This document shows positions 1 to 8,413 of a DNA stretch of 44,943 nt, piece after piece (position 1 is the first letter of the stretch; each line of letters opens with the position of its first letter). Both the position numbers and the translations under genes were made by a program. This DNA comes from Candidatus Uhrbacteria bacterium (GTDB taxonomy: Bacteria; Patescibacteriota; Patescibacteriia; UBA9934; UBA11717), in assembly GCA_018701105.1 (NCBI GenBank), contig JABIWD010000050.1, positions 1-44,943 on the forward strand, written 5' to 3'. The notes below the pieces were generated by a model that had not been told where the DNA came from, made no database searches, and was given only the letters and a program-made list of their open reading frames with translations.

Positions 1-3000
1 ACAACTTGTTGTATTTTAGGTTAAAGATTCTCACGATTGCTTTTGCAAGCGGTCGGTGCGTCTTCTCGTCGTAAACGATTCCCCAACTTGTTGGCTTCTG
101 TGGAATGGCCAACTTTATAAAGAGGCCGAGCACCACAACTTGCACAACTGCAAGTCCGATTGTCCACCAAGATGGATCGATCACTGCGACAATCATCGCA
201 ACTATCGCCCCGACAACTGAGAATACGTACATAAATCGACGTGTCCATGTTGCCAGTAACCCTTTCTTCGATGCTGCTATCTCTTGTCCTACAGGATCTG
301 CAGGTACATTCACAGAAATCGCAGAAGACATCTCGTTCACCTCAATGTTTTCACCATGGTAAAGATCCAGGAAGTCGCCGTCGACTTTAAGGCCACTTAG
401 ATGGTCACTTGGGAAAGTAAATCCATCTTTGCGAACCTCGATCTTATATACACCGGTGTCAACAACGAATATGAACCGCCCTGCCTTGTCCGTAACCTGA
501 CTCTTTACTATTCGATTTGTCGCTACATCGATCAATCGAACTATGGCCAAGTCAACTGGAACCTTGCGAAGACTGTCATACACGACTCCCCACTTCTTTC
601 GACGTCGTCGTTTTAGAAGCAAGAATGGTGCTGTGAAGAGATACTGCAGGAACCTGATCGCGTTAAATGAAGTTGCAAGCATGGTTACAGTAGATACTGC
701 CGTAAACGCCACGATTGGCGCTGCAACATCTGCTGACTCCTGTGCCGCCGCGTTTTGTCGCACGATTTGTACAGAGTTCACTGCGCGTCTTGTAAGAGCA
801 GGAAGCACATCTGCAATCGTCTCAATCTCCTCCGAAAGTGGAGGTAAAAGTTCGATCAGCTCAAACGGTGCGTTTACTATATTGCCCGCTATCGTGATCT
901 TCGTTGAGCTCAATGCATTGTATCCGTCCCTTCGAAGCTCGAGTGTGTACGTTCCATTTGGAACATACCAGGCATAGGTACCACTCTCACCTGTTGTGAG
1001 TGGATTGGTCTGAGCGTATGGGATTGCGTTCCAAATGTTTGGGCCGCCACCTTGAGCAAATAACGTAACTACTGCGTCATCCAACAAAGTTCCCTCGTTC
1101 TTGTCTCGGACGCTACCCTCAGGCTTCACCTCTAGTACATAATCTAATACCTGCGTCTCTCCTGTTATGTAGTTGATGTTGATCTGAAGCGATGTCCCAA
1201 CGTTTGGCGTAATTACGCGAGCTGAATACATCTGATTGTCTTCGACTTCTACCAACTCACCGTCCGTACTAGCAACAATGCTAGTTTCCTGGTTCATCAA
1301 GTACCCTGAATTTCCAACGCTCAATTGTACAGAAACTATGTCTGCCGGGGCGTTTACAAGATCCAAGTTCACACTAAGTCCACGACCTCCGAGTACGCGC
1401 ACTTCGTTTTCTACTGATGGCGTAAGTGCAATTGCATCACGCGCAACCAAGAACTCTACTTCCGTTCGTGGAATCAAGACAGATGGTACTGGCGGTGTGT
1501 CTTCATCAGGGATCACCACCACATCGTCGTCATCGTCTTCTCCGACAACGATATCATCGTCGTCATCGTCGTCATCATCATCCTCGCCTCCTCCTCCATC
1601 ATCATCATCGTCATCTCCTGGCGCAGTTGGCGGTATAACACCGTCAGCTAGCGTGGTAAAAGATGTATTTGCTGATGCTACCGACGCTGCAGCATCCGTC
1701 GAAGATGCAACCAAAGCGTAAGTAGTGTTTGCCAACAATCCGCTAAGTGGCAAACTATGGTTAATAACTAGTGGTGTGTCCGAGAATGTACCGATACCCA
1801 CTATCACAGCTGTGCTGTCCGCAGCTCTGCTAGTTACCCACGTAACTGTCGCCGAAGTCTGTGTGATACTCGTCACTTGAAGATTCGAGATCGTGAGACT
1901 GGTTGTAGGCGTGACAATAATCGGTGGTGCTGTACCAACTGGAGTCGCACTGTCGCTTGCGCCAGATGACACATTGCCTCCTGCATCAATCGCAAATATG
2001 GTGTAGAAATATTCCGTACCATTTGTGAGCGCTGTATGCAGGTAAGATGAGTCTGTTCCCGAGTAAATCTCTGTTCCGTCTGTAATTGATGTTGGCGCAC
2101 TTCCTAACTTGAATCGGAGTGAAACACTCGCGAAATCTAGGTCAGGTGGGTTAGTCCAAGTGAGTCCCACTTGTTCGTCGCCCGCTGCAGCTACAAATCC
2201 AACTACGTTTGTTGGTGGAAGGTCGATCAACGTCGTGAACGATGTTGAGTCTGTCGCGTCGTTCGCACTTGCATCTGATGAAAAGACATCAATAGGATAA
2301 AGAGTGCCGGGAGTAAGTCCTGTTAAGTTCACACTGTGTGTCAAAACCATGGTCCCGTCGGTGATTGTCCCGAAGGATCCCACCACCTCTGTGTCTGAAA
2401 GCTCGTCCGTGTCCCACGACACCGTCGCCGTCGTCTCCGTAATACTTGTTACTTGGAGATTCGTGATTATAGGCGCTGTCGTGTCTAACGTTGTAAACGT
2501 TAGATCGCTACTCGTTGTAGGATTTCCGGAGTTGTCCGATGCCCAGATCTGAAAGTGATACAACGTTGCTTCTGTCAGACCCCCTAAAGATCGGGTATGA
2601 ACAGTTCTATACAACGTATCTGGCAGTGACGTCTCCGTGTAACTCGTATCGAGCCCATAGAATAACTCTGTCTCTGCCGCTTCATCTGTCTCCCACGACA
2701 CTGTGGCGCTTGTCGTGGTTATGTTCGATACTACGATGTTCGTGATCGTAGGTGCTGTTGTATCTCCGGGCGGAGTAATGATCGGTGGATCACCACCTCC
2801 CGTCGTTACATTGACTGTTGCGCCCACGTTGAACGCGGTGCTGTCCTGTATACCAACGGCATACATCGCATGGTCACCAAACAGTCCGTATACATCTACT
2901 TCGTATGATCCTGCAATTGCAGGATTTGTTGTTTGTTCAGATCCTCCTGCTGCGTTCGTGCCAATTTGAATCTGCACGCATCGTCCTGCAGAGATCTCTG

Positions 3001-3397
3001 ATCCCCCCGCATCTGTTGGTGCGGTAAGGGTGATAAGTTGGCCTGACACGCCAACTCCCCAAGTACCTGCAGCTGCCGAAGCTGCTAGGGTTTTGTCCGA
3101 AAACGGACCATCACAGGCGCTATCATCGTCCTCCGCAAGATCGAAATCTGCAAAGGTCAACAATGAGAGATCAAATCCACTCTCATACTCCAAGACAATC
3201 GTGTCTGTTGGAGCGTCGACACCACTTGGTGTCACGAATTCCAGCGTTTGATTACTGAGTGTACTTTCTTGTTGATTAGACAATGTCAGGCTCGCGCTCG
3301 TCAAAATGCTTGCCATCGAAGGCTGACTCCATATCAGGGAGTGCATAATGATAAACGTTATCACTATAAGGATGTGCGAAAGGGATCGAAACTTCAT
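1..3397 (-). CDS. Large surface protein with fibronectin-III-like repeats, Asp-rich linker and carboxypeptidase-regulatory-like domains (C-terminus beyond window)
   Basis: About 1,132 codons read without a stop and run off the left edge. The ATG at 3397 overlaps the TGA of the upstream gene (ATGA), so translation is probably coupled. The N-terminus (residues 1-30) is a hydrophobic signal or anchor containing ILIVITFIIM. Residues ~211-590 hold about four fibronectin type III-like repeats, seen from phrases such as SATVSWET, TATVSWDT and SATVTWVT. Residues ~593-632 are an acidic linker with runs of six, ten and five Asp. A carboxypeptidase-regulatory-like domain lies at ~757-830, membrane segments at ~887-930 followed by KRRRRKK, a second regulatory-like domain at ~934-999, two more membrane segments at ~1054-1095, and the start of a third copy (WGIVYDEKTHRPLAKA) at the edge. 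I infer a cell-envelope display or adhesion protein. The exact function and C-terminus cannot be seen. Confidence 0.85.
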   Translation of the reverse strand, partial: MKFRSLSHILIVITFIIMHSLIWSQPSMASILTSASLTLSNQQESTLSNQTLEFVTPSGVDAPTDTIVLEYESGFDLSLLTFADFDLAEDDDSACDGPFSDKTLAASAAAGTWGVGVSGQLITLTAPTDAGGSEISAGRCVQIQIGTNAAGGSEQTTNPAIAGSYEVDVYGLFGDHAMYAVGIQDSTAFNVGATVNVTTGGGDPPIITPPGDTTAPTITNIVVSNITTTSATVSWETDEAAETELFYGLDTSYTETSLPDTLYRTVHTRSLGGLTEATLYHFQIWASDNSGNPTTSSDLTFTTLDTTAPIITNLQVTSITETTATVSWDTDELSDTEVVGSFGTITDGTMVLTHSVNLTGLTPGTLYPIDVFSSDASANDATDSTSFTTLIDLPPTNVVGFVAAAGDEQVGLTWTNPPDLDFASVSLRFKLGSAPTSITDGTEIYSGTDSSYLHTALTNGTEYFYTIFAIDAGGNVSSGASDSATPVGTAPPIIVTPTTSLTISNLQVTSITQTSATVTWVTSRAADSTAVIVGIGTFSDTPLVINHSLPLSGLLANTTYALVASSTDAAASVASANTSFTTLADGVIPPTAPGDDDDDDGGGGEDDDDDDDDDDIVVGEDDDDDVVVIPDEDTPPVPSVLIPRTEVEFLVARDAIALTPSVENEVRVLGGRGLSVNLDLVNAPADIVSVQLSVGNSGYLMNQETSIVASTDGELVEVEDNQMYSARVITPNVGTSLQININYITGETQVLDYVLEVKPEGSVRDKNEGTLLDDAVVTLFAQGGGPNIWNAIPYAQTNPLTTGESGTYAWYVPNGTYTLELRRDGYNALSSTKITIAGNIVNAPFELIELLPPLSEEIETIADVLPALTRRAVNSVQIVRQNAAAQESADVAAPIVAFTAVSTVTMLATSFNAIRFLQYLFTAPFLLLKRRRRKKWGVVYDSLRKVPVDLAIVRLIDVATNRIVKSQVTDKAGRFIFVVDTGVYKIEVRKDGFTFPSDHLSGLKVDGDFLDLYHGENIEVNEMSSAISVNVPADPVGQEIAASKKGLLATWTRRFMYVFSVVGAIVAMIVAVIDPSWWTIGLAVVQVVVLGLFIKLAIPQKPTSWGIVYDEKTHRPLAKAIVRIFNLKYNKL

Positions 3398-4323
3398 ACG
3401 CGTCTTAATCGGCGTCTTGCAGCAACGATCCCTATACTGATCGCACTAAGAAGAAGCAAGCTTCTCCATGGGACTGCCCAAAGTGTTAATTGTGTTGTGT
3501 CGACTGCATCTTCACCGTAGGTCATCGATACCGTAAATCGAAACGGCCCTACGTGTGGCTTTTGAAACTCTCTTTTGAAATCTGAGATGCGCTCCTCTGC
3601 ATGTCCACCCCAAATTACATCAAACTTTCGAGAAGTTCCTGCTAGCACGGTTCTTTGTTCTTCGTTCACGACAAGCTGGTCGATAACTCGACCGAACATG
3701 TCCCGTACTTCGATAAAGCCGGAAGGCTTAACATGGACGTTACCGTTGTTGGCAAATGAAACCGACAACGAAACAGGTTGACTGGAGAACCACTTGGAAC
3801 CACCCGTGGATCGAAATGAATCGATTACTCCTTGAACAACACTATCCGTGGAAAGAACTTCGGCAAAAACGTACGGACCTGTGACACCTATTACTGAGAT
3901 GTCACCACGTTCACCACTGCGCACAGGGCGAAACGTTGACGCGATTCCTGCTGTAAGGCTGCCAGAGGATGTCTCTGGTGCAAGGACTTCTATTGTCACG
4001 TTCCGTTGCTCACCTGGGATCAGCACAAACTGATCGGGAGTAACAGACAACCATGATAGAGAAGGATCCCCTGCGGAATCGAGAAGGAATGAGGCTTGAC
4101 CGGATGCTGCGTCGATAATGTCCAGCAGTACTGGCTCTAGCACAACGCTTGTAGATTCACCTGTCTCGTTTAGAAGTGTGAGTTCCTCACTAAAAGGAAC
4201 ACCCGGATACACTTGTGTATCAATTCTTTCCGGCGTGAACGTTAACGCGTGCACGACAGTTGGAGCTAATACGGTACCAAGCATGATGGCACACGTGGGC
4301 AATATTGTGCGCCAGGTGATCAT
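3394..4323 (-). CDS. Exported, C-terminally membrane-anchored envelope protein (DUF916-like)
   Basis: 309 aa. It has an N-terminal signal peptide (ILPTCAIMLGTVLAP, cleavage probably after VVHA) and a C-terminal hydrophobic helix (SLLLLSAISIGIVAA) followed by RRRLRR, which suggests an extracellular domain with a membrane anchor. The body is beta-rich. It opens with TFTPERIDTQVYPGVPFSEELTL and holds a second Ig-like part around SVSFANNGNVHVKPSGFIEV, a pattern seen in DUF916/WxL-associated and chaperone-like surface proteins; that family link is from memory. It sits between a small surface protein (4607-5257) and the large fibronectin-like protein (from 3397), overlapping the latter by 4 bases. 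A weak AAGGAAA lies ahead of the ATG at 4323. I infer a role in the assembly or display of the downstream giant protein. Confidence 0.8.
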   Translation of the reverse strand: MITWRTILPTCAIMLGTVLAPTVVHALTFTPERIDTQVYPGVPFSEELTLLNETGESTSVVLEPVLLDIIDAASGQASFLLDSAGDPSLSWLSVTPDQFVLIPGEQRNVTIEVLAPETSSGSLTAGIASTFRPVRSGERGDISVIGVTGPYVFAEVLSTDSVVQGVIDSFRSTGGSKWFSSQPVSLSVSFANNGNVHVKPSGFIEVRDMFGRVIDQLVVNEEQRTVLAGTSRKFDVIWGGHAEERISDFKREFQKPHVGPFRFTVSMTYGEDAVDTTQLTLWAVPWRSLLLLSAISIGIVAARRRLRRV

Positions 4324-4606
4324 AGTTGATTTCCTTAACGAGCTGCGGTGTTAATAATGTACGACTTTGTCTCTTTTTGTTTTGTTTCGGGTCTATGACC
4401 CTTGATCCCTCCAATTTCCGTGACGATTTTTGTTTTGAATTCTTATCGTCATTATAAATAGGACAAATCGAGAAAGTAATATTGTCGAAAGAACTCTACG
4501 CTCCCTTAACTCGTAAGCCTTGGGAAGATGTTGTATCAGTTTGGACTTGATATAACACCTCATCGATCCACAGTATGGACCAGTGAGGGACTACATCTAG
4601 ACAATG

Positions 4607-5257
4607 CTAGAAGTTCCCAGTGCTTACATAGAACAGTTCGTGTGAATACGTGCCGTCTGCCGTGACTCCATCGATCGATGCCTTAAATGTAACTATCGTT
4701 TCCGCGCCATTTTTCCAGTTTGCGCGAGAGGCAATCAATGTCGGACTAGTCGTGATCGGTTGATCGTCTGAAAATGCCCGATCTGTGCCAGTCAGCGCCA
4801 TTCCGTACTCCTCTGACCCAATTGTTACGGCTCCGTCAGCAACATCGTCGATGTCATTTGCTCCAGATCGCAGGTTTCCATCCTCGATTACGGTAGTTGT
4901 GTAACCAAACGGTGCATTTGTAGAGGTTGTAGCAGTAACTGACCCCGACTGGATCGCCGAATCAAGTAGTCCACCAATAGCAACTGATGATTGGGATAGT
5001 GAAAAGGTGAACGTTGGATGCTCAGCCAATGACTGCACACCATCCAAAAGTACATAACTCGCACTCGAGCTCTCACCGGCAAAATCTTCACCAGCAGATC
5101 CGTGGAGCAAGTAGCTTCCACTTGTGCCAGTTCCGCCGCCGCTTGAAAATGAGTCCCCGAAAATCCGATAGCTTCCAGAGCTCATGAGAGCAGAAACATC
5201 GCTAATTGAAATGACCATCAGAACCAGAGCTAGAATTAGAGCAGATAGGGTTTTCAT
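4607..5257 (-). CDS. Small exported protein of unknown function
   Basis: 216 aa from the ATG at 5257. A TTG-initiated extension to 5311 is unlikely because that TTG is the first part of the -35 box (5306-5311). The first ~25 residues form a signal peptide (LSALILALVLMVISISDVSA). The mature part begins with Gly/Ser-rich text (GSYRIFGDSFSSGGGTGTSG, then SGSYLLHGSAGEDFAGESSS) and continues as a beta-rich Thr/Ser-rich domain with no Cys and no visible catalytic motif. This style is common among hypothetical surface proteins of Patescibacteria, which is general knowledge rather than proof. It is the first gene of the leftward surface-protein group. I do not recognise a specific family. Confidence 0.75.
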   Translation of the reverse strand: MKTLSALILALVLMVISISDVSALMSSGSYRIFGDSFSSGGGTGTSGSYLLHGSAGEDFAGESSSASYVLLDGVQSLAEHPTFTFSLSQSSVAIGGLLDSAIQSGSVTATTSTNAPFGYTTTVIEDGNLRSGANDIDDVADGAVTIGSEEYGMALTGTDRAFSDDQPITTSPTLIASRANWKNGAETIVTFKASIDGVTADGTYSHELFYVSTGNF

Positions 5258-5282
5258 ACGGTTTTGGTTCCTTAGTACCTCT

Positions 5283-5311
5283 ATTCTAGCAAAAAAAGGG
5301 CTAAAAGTCAA
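5283..5311 (-). promoter_or_regulatory. Promoter of the small exported protein gene
   Basis: On the minus strand TTGACT (5311-5306), a 17-base spacer and TAGAAT (5288-5283) precede the ATG at 5257 by about 25 bases. Confidence 0.65.
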
Positions 5312-5506
5312 CCCATAATACCCCTAATCTTAGCCAAATATCGGGCTTTGACGACAATTTGTAGTCAACTTTCGGGACTTATCCAAAGTTGTCCTCAAGT
5401 TGTTAACAGGTTGTTAAGGTTTGTGGAAAAACTTGGCTAGTTGTCTAGACTACCGTTGCCAGACATGAGTTATCCACTGTTTTTGGACGGGTGTGGAACG
5501 ATTGTT

Positions 5507-5522
5507 TGTTTCACGTGGAACA
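5507..5522. other. parS-like centromere site 1
   Basis: TGTTTCACGTGGAACA, one mismatch from a perfect 16-bp palindrome. It matches the well-known ParB-binding parS consensus TGTTNCACGTGAAACA. It is the leftmost of three such sites within 620 bp, all in gene-free DNA. No parA or parB gene is in the window. Confidence 0.75.
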
Positions 5523-5604
5523 CGGGCTCGCACAGTGCTGCCATGCACGCAGCTAAAGATCTTGATATCAAGGAGGCTTATGCATCTAGCTCTCGCCAGA
5601 ACAG

Positions 5605-5720
5605 ACCCCTCCGCCCGTTGGGCACCTCCCCTTAGTAGGGGGAGGACACCTTGGTTTACTAGTTTGTTCTCCCCTTCCCGAGGGGAGATGTCAAAGGCGG
5701 AGCCACTTTGACAGAGGGGT
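5605..5720 (+). repeat. REP-like composite repeat, copy A
   Basis: 116 bp bounded by ACCCCTC and GAGGGGT. It contains in order CCGCCC/GGGC, a CTCCCC-type hairpin, the hairpin CTCCCCTTCCCGAGGGGAG, and the stem GTCAAA/TTTGAC. Other copies are at 6225-6343 (inverted), 33391-33522 and 40799-40945 (inverted). Flanks are rich in CTAG. Confidence 0.85.
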
Positions 5721-5784
5721 GTAGATCTAGCTAGTGCTAGTAGCGCCAGTCTATCCACACTTGAACACAAAATTGATCACAATT

Positions 5785-5800
5785 TGTTTCACGTGAAACA
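5785..5800. other. parS-like centromere site 2 (perfect palindrome)
   Basis: TGTTTCACGTGAAACA, a perfect 16-bp palindrome identical to the ParB-binding consensus. The symmetry extends to ATTT...AAAT, giving 22 bp at 5782-5803. Confidence 0.85.
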
Positions 5801-5826
5801 AATCCCCGACATATCCACAAATACAA

Positions 5827-5851
5827 ACAAAAAAACAGCCAAATGCTGTCT
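5827..5851 (-). terminator. Terminator downstream of tRNA-Arg(CCU)
   Basis: On the minus strand ACAGC-atttg-GCTGT is followed by TTTTTTTG. It would end a transcript starting at the tRNA about 260 bases upstream. The transcribed tail (5850-6032) holds further hairpins but no credible ORF. Confidence 0.7.
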
Positions 5852-5885
5852 AAATACCACTATATTCTTACTGATCACCTGCATC

Positions 5886-5917
5886 GCTGGTGCGGACGCG
5901 CAGAAGGGCGTCCCTAC
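5886..5917 (+). repeat. 32-bp dispersed repeat, copy 1
   Basis: Starts GCTGGTGCGGACGC and ends GGCGTCCCTAC, with an internal GGACGC/GCGTCC inverted repeat. A second copy with 28 of 32 bases identical lies inverted at 15751-15782, just upstream of polA. Confidence 0.75.
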
Positions 5918-5937
5918 GTTCTAGCATCACTAGAATG

Positions 5938-6032
5938 GTCGAGCTGAGCTCGACTCCCCACCAGAGCTCATACTAGAGACTCGGTGCCAACGCTCATCGT
6001 TGGAATATTGCCAATAACCGAGCTGAGCTCGG
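5938..6032. repeat. Cluster of GAGCTGAGCTC hairpins beside tRNA-Arg(CCU)
   Basis: Two near-identical palindromes, GTCGAGCTGAGCTCGAC (5938-5954) and CCGAGCTGAGCTCGG (6018-6032), flank a third hairpin CCAACG-ctcat-CGTTGG near 5992. They lie in the 3' tail of the predicted tRNA-Arg transcript. The function is unknown; they could help 3' processing. Confidence 0.6.
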
Positions 6033-6107
6033 TGGTGCCTCTGGAAGGAATCGAACCTCCAACTTATCCTTAGGACGGATTTGTTATATCCATTTAACTA
6101 CAGAGGC
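6033..6107 (-). tRNA. tRNA-Arg(CCU)
   Basis: Full cloverleaf on the minus strand. The acceptor GCCTCTG pairs with CAGAGGC and is followed by discriminator A and an encoded CCA. The D-stem is GTTA/TAAC, and the anticodon loop GTCCTAA carries anticodon CCT (reads AGG). The T-arm is GGAGG-TTCGATT-CCTTC. The outermost anticodon-stem pair is A-A, otherwise it is regular. No intron. A parS-like site lies 5 bp beyond the 5' end. Confidence 0.93.
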
Positions 6108-6111
6108 ATTT

Positions 6112-6127
6112 TGTTTCACGTGAAACA
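6112..6127. other. parS-like centromere site 3 (perfect palindrome)
   Basis: TGTTTCACGTGAAACA, identical to site 2, placed 5 bp upstream of the 5' end of tRNA-Arg(CCU). ParB bound here could affect that tRNA's transcription; this is inference. Confidence 0.85.
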
Positions 6128-6224
6128 TTCTTGTATCTATTGCATATACAATACGCTCCAGATCAACGCCGGCATTCTAGCACATATCGCTTTGCAACGT
6201 ATCCGCTAGCACTTGCTAGATCAG

Positions 6225-6343
6225 ACCCCTCTGTCATAAGCGCTTCGCTGTATGACATCTCCCCTCAATCAAGGGGAGAGCAAGCTAGTAGACTAGGTGT
6301 CCTCCCCTTGACTCAAGGGGAGGTGCCCAACGGGCGGAGGGGT
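6225..6343 (-). repeat. REP-like composite repeat, copy B (inverted)
   Basis: 119 bp bounded by ACCCCTC and GAGGGGT, in opposite orientation to copy A, so A and B face each other around the parS/tRNA region. The stem GTCATA/TATGAC replaces GTCAAA/TTTGAC of copies A and D, so pairing is kept although the sequence differs. Confidence 0.85.
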
Positions 6344-6469
6344 CTGTGTCAGGAATACTTGAGAATGCTCGTCATGCTAGTGTCGTAAAATACTGTTGAC
6401 TACGTTCACACAATGGTTGCTACACAACGACCAAAACAAACATGCGCCTTATGTGCTAAAATGGGCCAC

Positions 6470-7459
6470 ATGGACACATTAACACTCGTAATTCTCATCC
6501 TAGTTGGCGCCACGCTTCTTGGTGCCGCCTTGATGATACTCAAAAAACTACAGGAGGTAAAAGAAGCGCAACTCGGTTCACAGAATGACAAGGTAATCTC
6601 ACAACTGAGTGAGAATCTCCAGGGAGTTCAGAAGATGGTTCAGAATCAAATGCAAGGGATGCAGGTGAACATGAACGATACTACCAAGGGAATGAATGAG
6701 CGTCTTGATAACGCGGCCAAAATCATCGGTTCACTAAAACATGAGCTTGGTGGCATGAAAGAAATAGGACGATCTATCTCTGACTTCCAACAATTCCTTA
6801 AATCGCCAAAGATAAGAGGGAACTTAGGAGAGCAGATATTGTACGACGCATTAGACCAAGTCTTCTCTCCTGAGCAGTACTCAAAACAGTACAAGTTCAA
6901 TGAAGGTCAGGTCGTAGACGCCATGTTGAAGACGTCCGCGGGGATTATTCCTATTGACTCCAAGTTTCCAATGGAGGCATACCGCCGATATCAGGCAACG
7001 AATGACGAGAAAGAAGAAAACGTGGCTCACAAAGAGTTCACAAACGCTGTTCGTAAGCATATTCGCGACATTTCAAACAAGTACATCCTCCCACAAGAGG
7101 GAACTGTTAACTTTGCCGTGATCTACATCCCATCAGAGGCCGTATATTACGAGGTCACGATGCAACACGAGGAGCTCAACCGCTATGCGCAGGAGATGAA
7201 CATCATGGTGACGTCACCAAACACGTTCTTTAACTTCCTACACATAGTAATGATGGGCATGGAGCGCACTCGGCTACAAGATCAAGCTCAGCAGATCTGG
7301 GAGATCTTAAAAGGCGTTCAAAAAGAGACAGAGAAGTTCGGAGAGAAGATGGGTGTACTGTCGCGACACGTTACGAATGCAAAGAATGCGATGGATACGG
7401 TAAACTCAGAGTACACAAAGCTATCAGGCAAAGTAGATCAAGTTAAATTATTGAAATAG
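6470..7459 (+). CDS. rmuC: RmuC-family DNA recombination limiting protein
   Basis: About 329 aa. An N-terminal membrane segment (LVILILVGATLLGAALMIL) is followed by a coiled-coil stretch rich in Gln, Met and Asn (QEVKEA to NERLDNAAKII). The RmuC domain follows, recognisable from RGNLGEQILYDAL, GIIPIDSKFPMEAYRRY and NFAVIYIPSEAVYYE. RmuC proteins are membrane-anchored PD-(D/E)XK-like nuclease relatives that limit inversions at repeats; E. coli RmuC is the named precedent. The start is uncertain. ATG codons occur at 6461 and 6470, and TAAAAT at 6457-6462 could be a -10 box giving a nearly leaderless message from 6470. It is the first gene of a four-gene operon, with 1 base between its stop and the next start. 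Confidence 0.9.
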   Translation: MDTLTLVILILVGATLLGAALMILKKLQEVKEAQLGSQNDKVISQLSENLQGVQKMVQNQMQGMQVNMNDTTKGMNERLDNAAKIIGSLKHELGGMKEIGRSISDFQQFLKSPKIRGNLGEQILYDALDQVFSPEQYSKQYKFNEGQVVDAMLKTSAGIIPIDSKFPMEAYRRYQATNDEKEENVAHKEFTNAVRKHIRDISNKYILPQEGTVNFAVIYIPSEAVYYEVTMQHEELNRYAQEMNIMVTSPNTFFNFLHIVMMGMERTRLQDQAQQIWEILKGVQKETEKFGEKMGVLSRHVTNAKNAMDTVNSEYTKLSGKVDQVKLLK

Positions 7460-7460
7460 T

Positions 7461-7814
7461 ATGAAGATATACGTAGTCCACTCAAGCGCGTTTGATTATA
7501 CGAATAAACTGTACGCTCCTTTGAAGGATTCACCGTTAGCAAAAGTTCACGAGTTGATATTTCCACACGACGGCACGACTGCTGTCACGAATTCAAAGGA
7601 ACTCATAGGCTCCGTTGATCTCGTACTTGCCGAAGTGTCATTCCCAAGCACGGGAATGGGAATTGAGCTTGGCTGGGCAGAGGCACAGGGCACTCGTATT
7701 CTGTGCATTCATAAATCTGATGTAAAACCATCCGGTTCAATTAAAACAGTATGCAAACAGATCGTGAGCTACGATGAAAACGATCTAGTTGCTCGAGTTT
7801 CAGAATCATTATAG
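7461..7814 (+). CDS. Nucleoside 2-deoxyribosyltransferase-like protein
   Basis: 117 aa. It opens with a beta strand (KIYVVHSSAF) and contains LVLAEVSFPSTGMGIELGWA followed by RILCI. This matches the Rossmann-like fold of nucleoside 2-deoxyribosyltransferases, in which an acidic pair (here the Glu of LAEVS and of GIELGWA) acts in N-glycosidic chemistry. It probably belongs to nucleotide salvage or clean-up, which fits the adjacent maf pyrophosphatase. It starts one base after rmuC and ends 7 bases before maf, so it is co-transcribed. The substrate cannot be read from the sequence. Confidence 0.75.
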   Translation: MKIYVVHSSAFDYTNKLYAPLKDSPLAKVHELIFPHDGTTAVTNSKELIGSVDLVLAEVSFPSTGMGIELGWAEAQGTRILCIHKSDVKPSGSIKTVCKQIVSYDENDLVARVSESL

Positions 7815-7821
7815 TAACTAT

Positions 7822-8412
7822 ATGAAAAATCTAATCTTAGGATCAACCTCGCCGCGTCGTAAGGCGTTGCTGGAGCTGATCAACCTTCCGTTCGATATCG
7901 TGCCGAGCGAATATGAGGAAGATATGACGTTGGATATGCCACCGAAGGAACTCGTGCAGCACTTGTCTAAAGGAAAGGCTGACTCGGTGGTCAAGAAAGT
8001 TGAGAAAGGTATCGTGATCGCAGCGGATACGATCGTTGCTCTTAACGGAAAGGTGATGGGGAAGCCGAAGTCTGATGAAGAAGCGAGAAAGATGCTGCAG
8101 GAGCTTAGCGGTAATACGCACGAGGTCATGACCGGTCTTACTTTGATCGATGTGGAGAGTGGTCGGAGTCTATCTCGAGCAAACATCTCTAAAGTCACAT
8201 TCAAAACCATTCCTGAACACGAGATCGACGCATACATTGCGAGTGGTAACACAAGAAACCGTGCTGGTGCGTATGGTATACAGGATCTCGGTTCGCTGTT
8301 CATCTCTGGTATAGAGGGCGACTACTACGGAATAATGGGAATGCCGTTGTATGAGCTCATGAACATGCTCAAAGAGTTCGATGTCGATATTTGGAAAGAG
8401 ATGATCACGTAA
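7822..8412 (+). CDS. maf: Maf-family nucleotide pyrophosphatase
   Basis: 196 aa. It begins with the hallmark LILGSTSPRRKALLELI and carries IAADTIVALNGKVMGKP, GNTHEVMTGL and GAYGIQDLGSLFISGIEGDY, the conserved blocks of the Maf/ASMTL family. Maf proteins hydrolyse non-canonical or canonical dNTP/NTPs to monophosphates, acting as house-cleaning enzymes; some are linked to septation arrest. The ATG at 7822 gives the canonical N-terminus, and an in-frame start at 7789 would overlap the previous gene. The next gene starts 1 base after its stop. Confidence 0.93.
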   Translation: MKNLILGSTSPRRKALLELINLPFDIVPSEYEEDMTLDMPPKELVQHLSKGKADSVVKKVEKGIVIAADTIVALNGKVMGKPKSDEEARKMLQELSGNTHEVMTGLTLIDVESGRSLSRANISKVTFKTIPEHEIDAYIASGNTRNRAGAYGIQDLGSLFISGIEGDYYGIMGMPLYELMNMLKEFDVDIWKEMIT

Positions 8413-8413
8413 T

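Noticed and set aside
1236-1721. Serine-rich plus-strand ORF
   Set aside because: It is the complement of the Asp-rich linker codons (GAT/GAC read as ATC/TCG); the minus-strand frame is the long coherent gene.
5605-6343. REP-like hairpins as ordinary terminators
   Set aside because: They lack T tracts, are conserved as a multi-hairpin unit in four places, and real terminators occur separately nearby.
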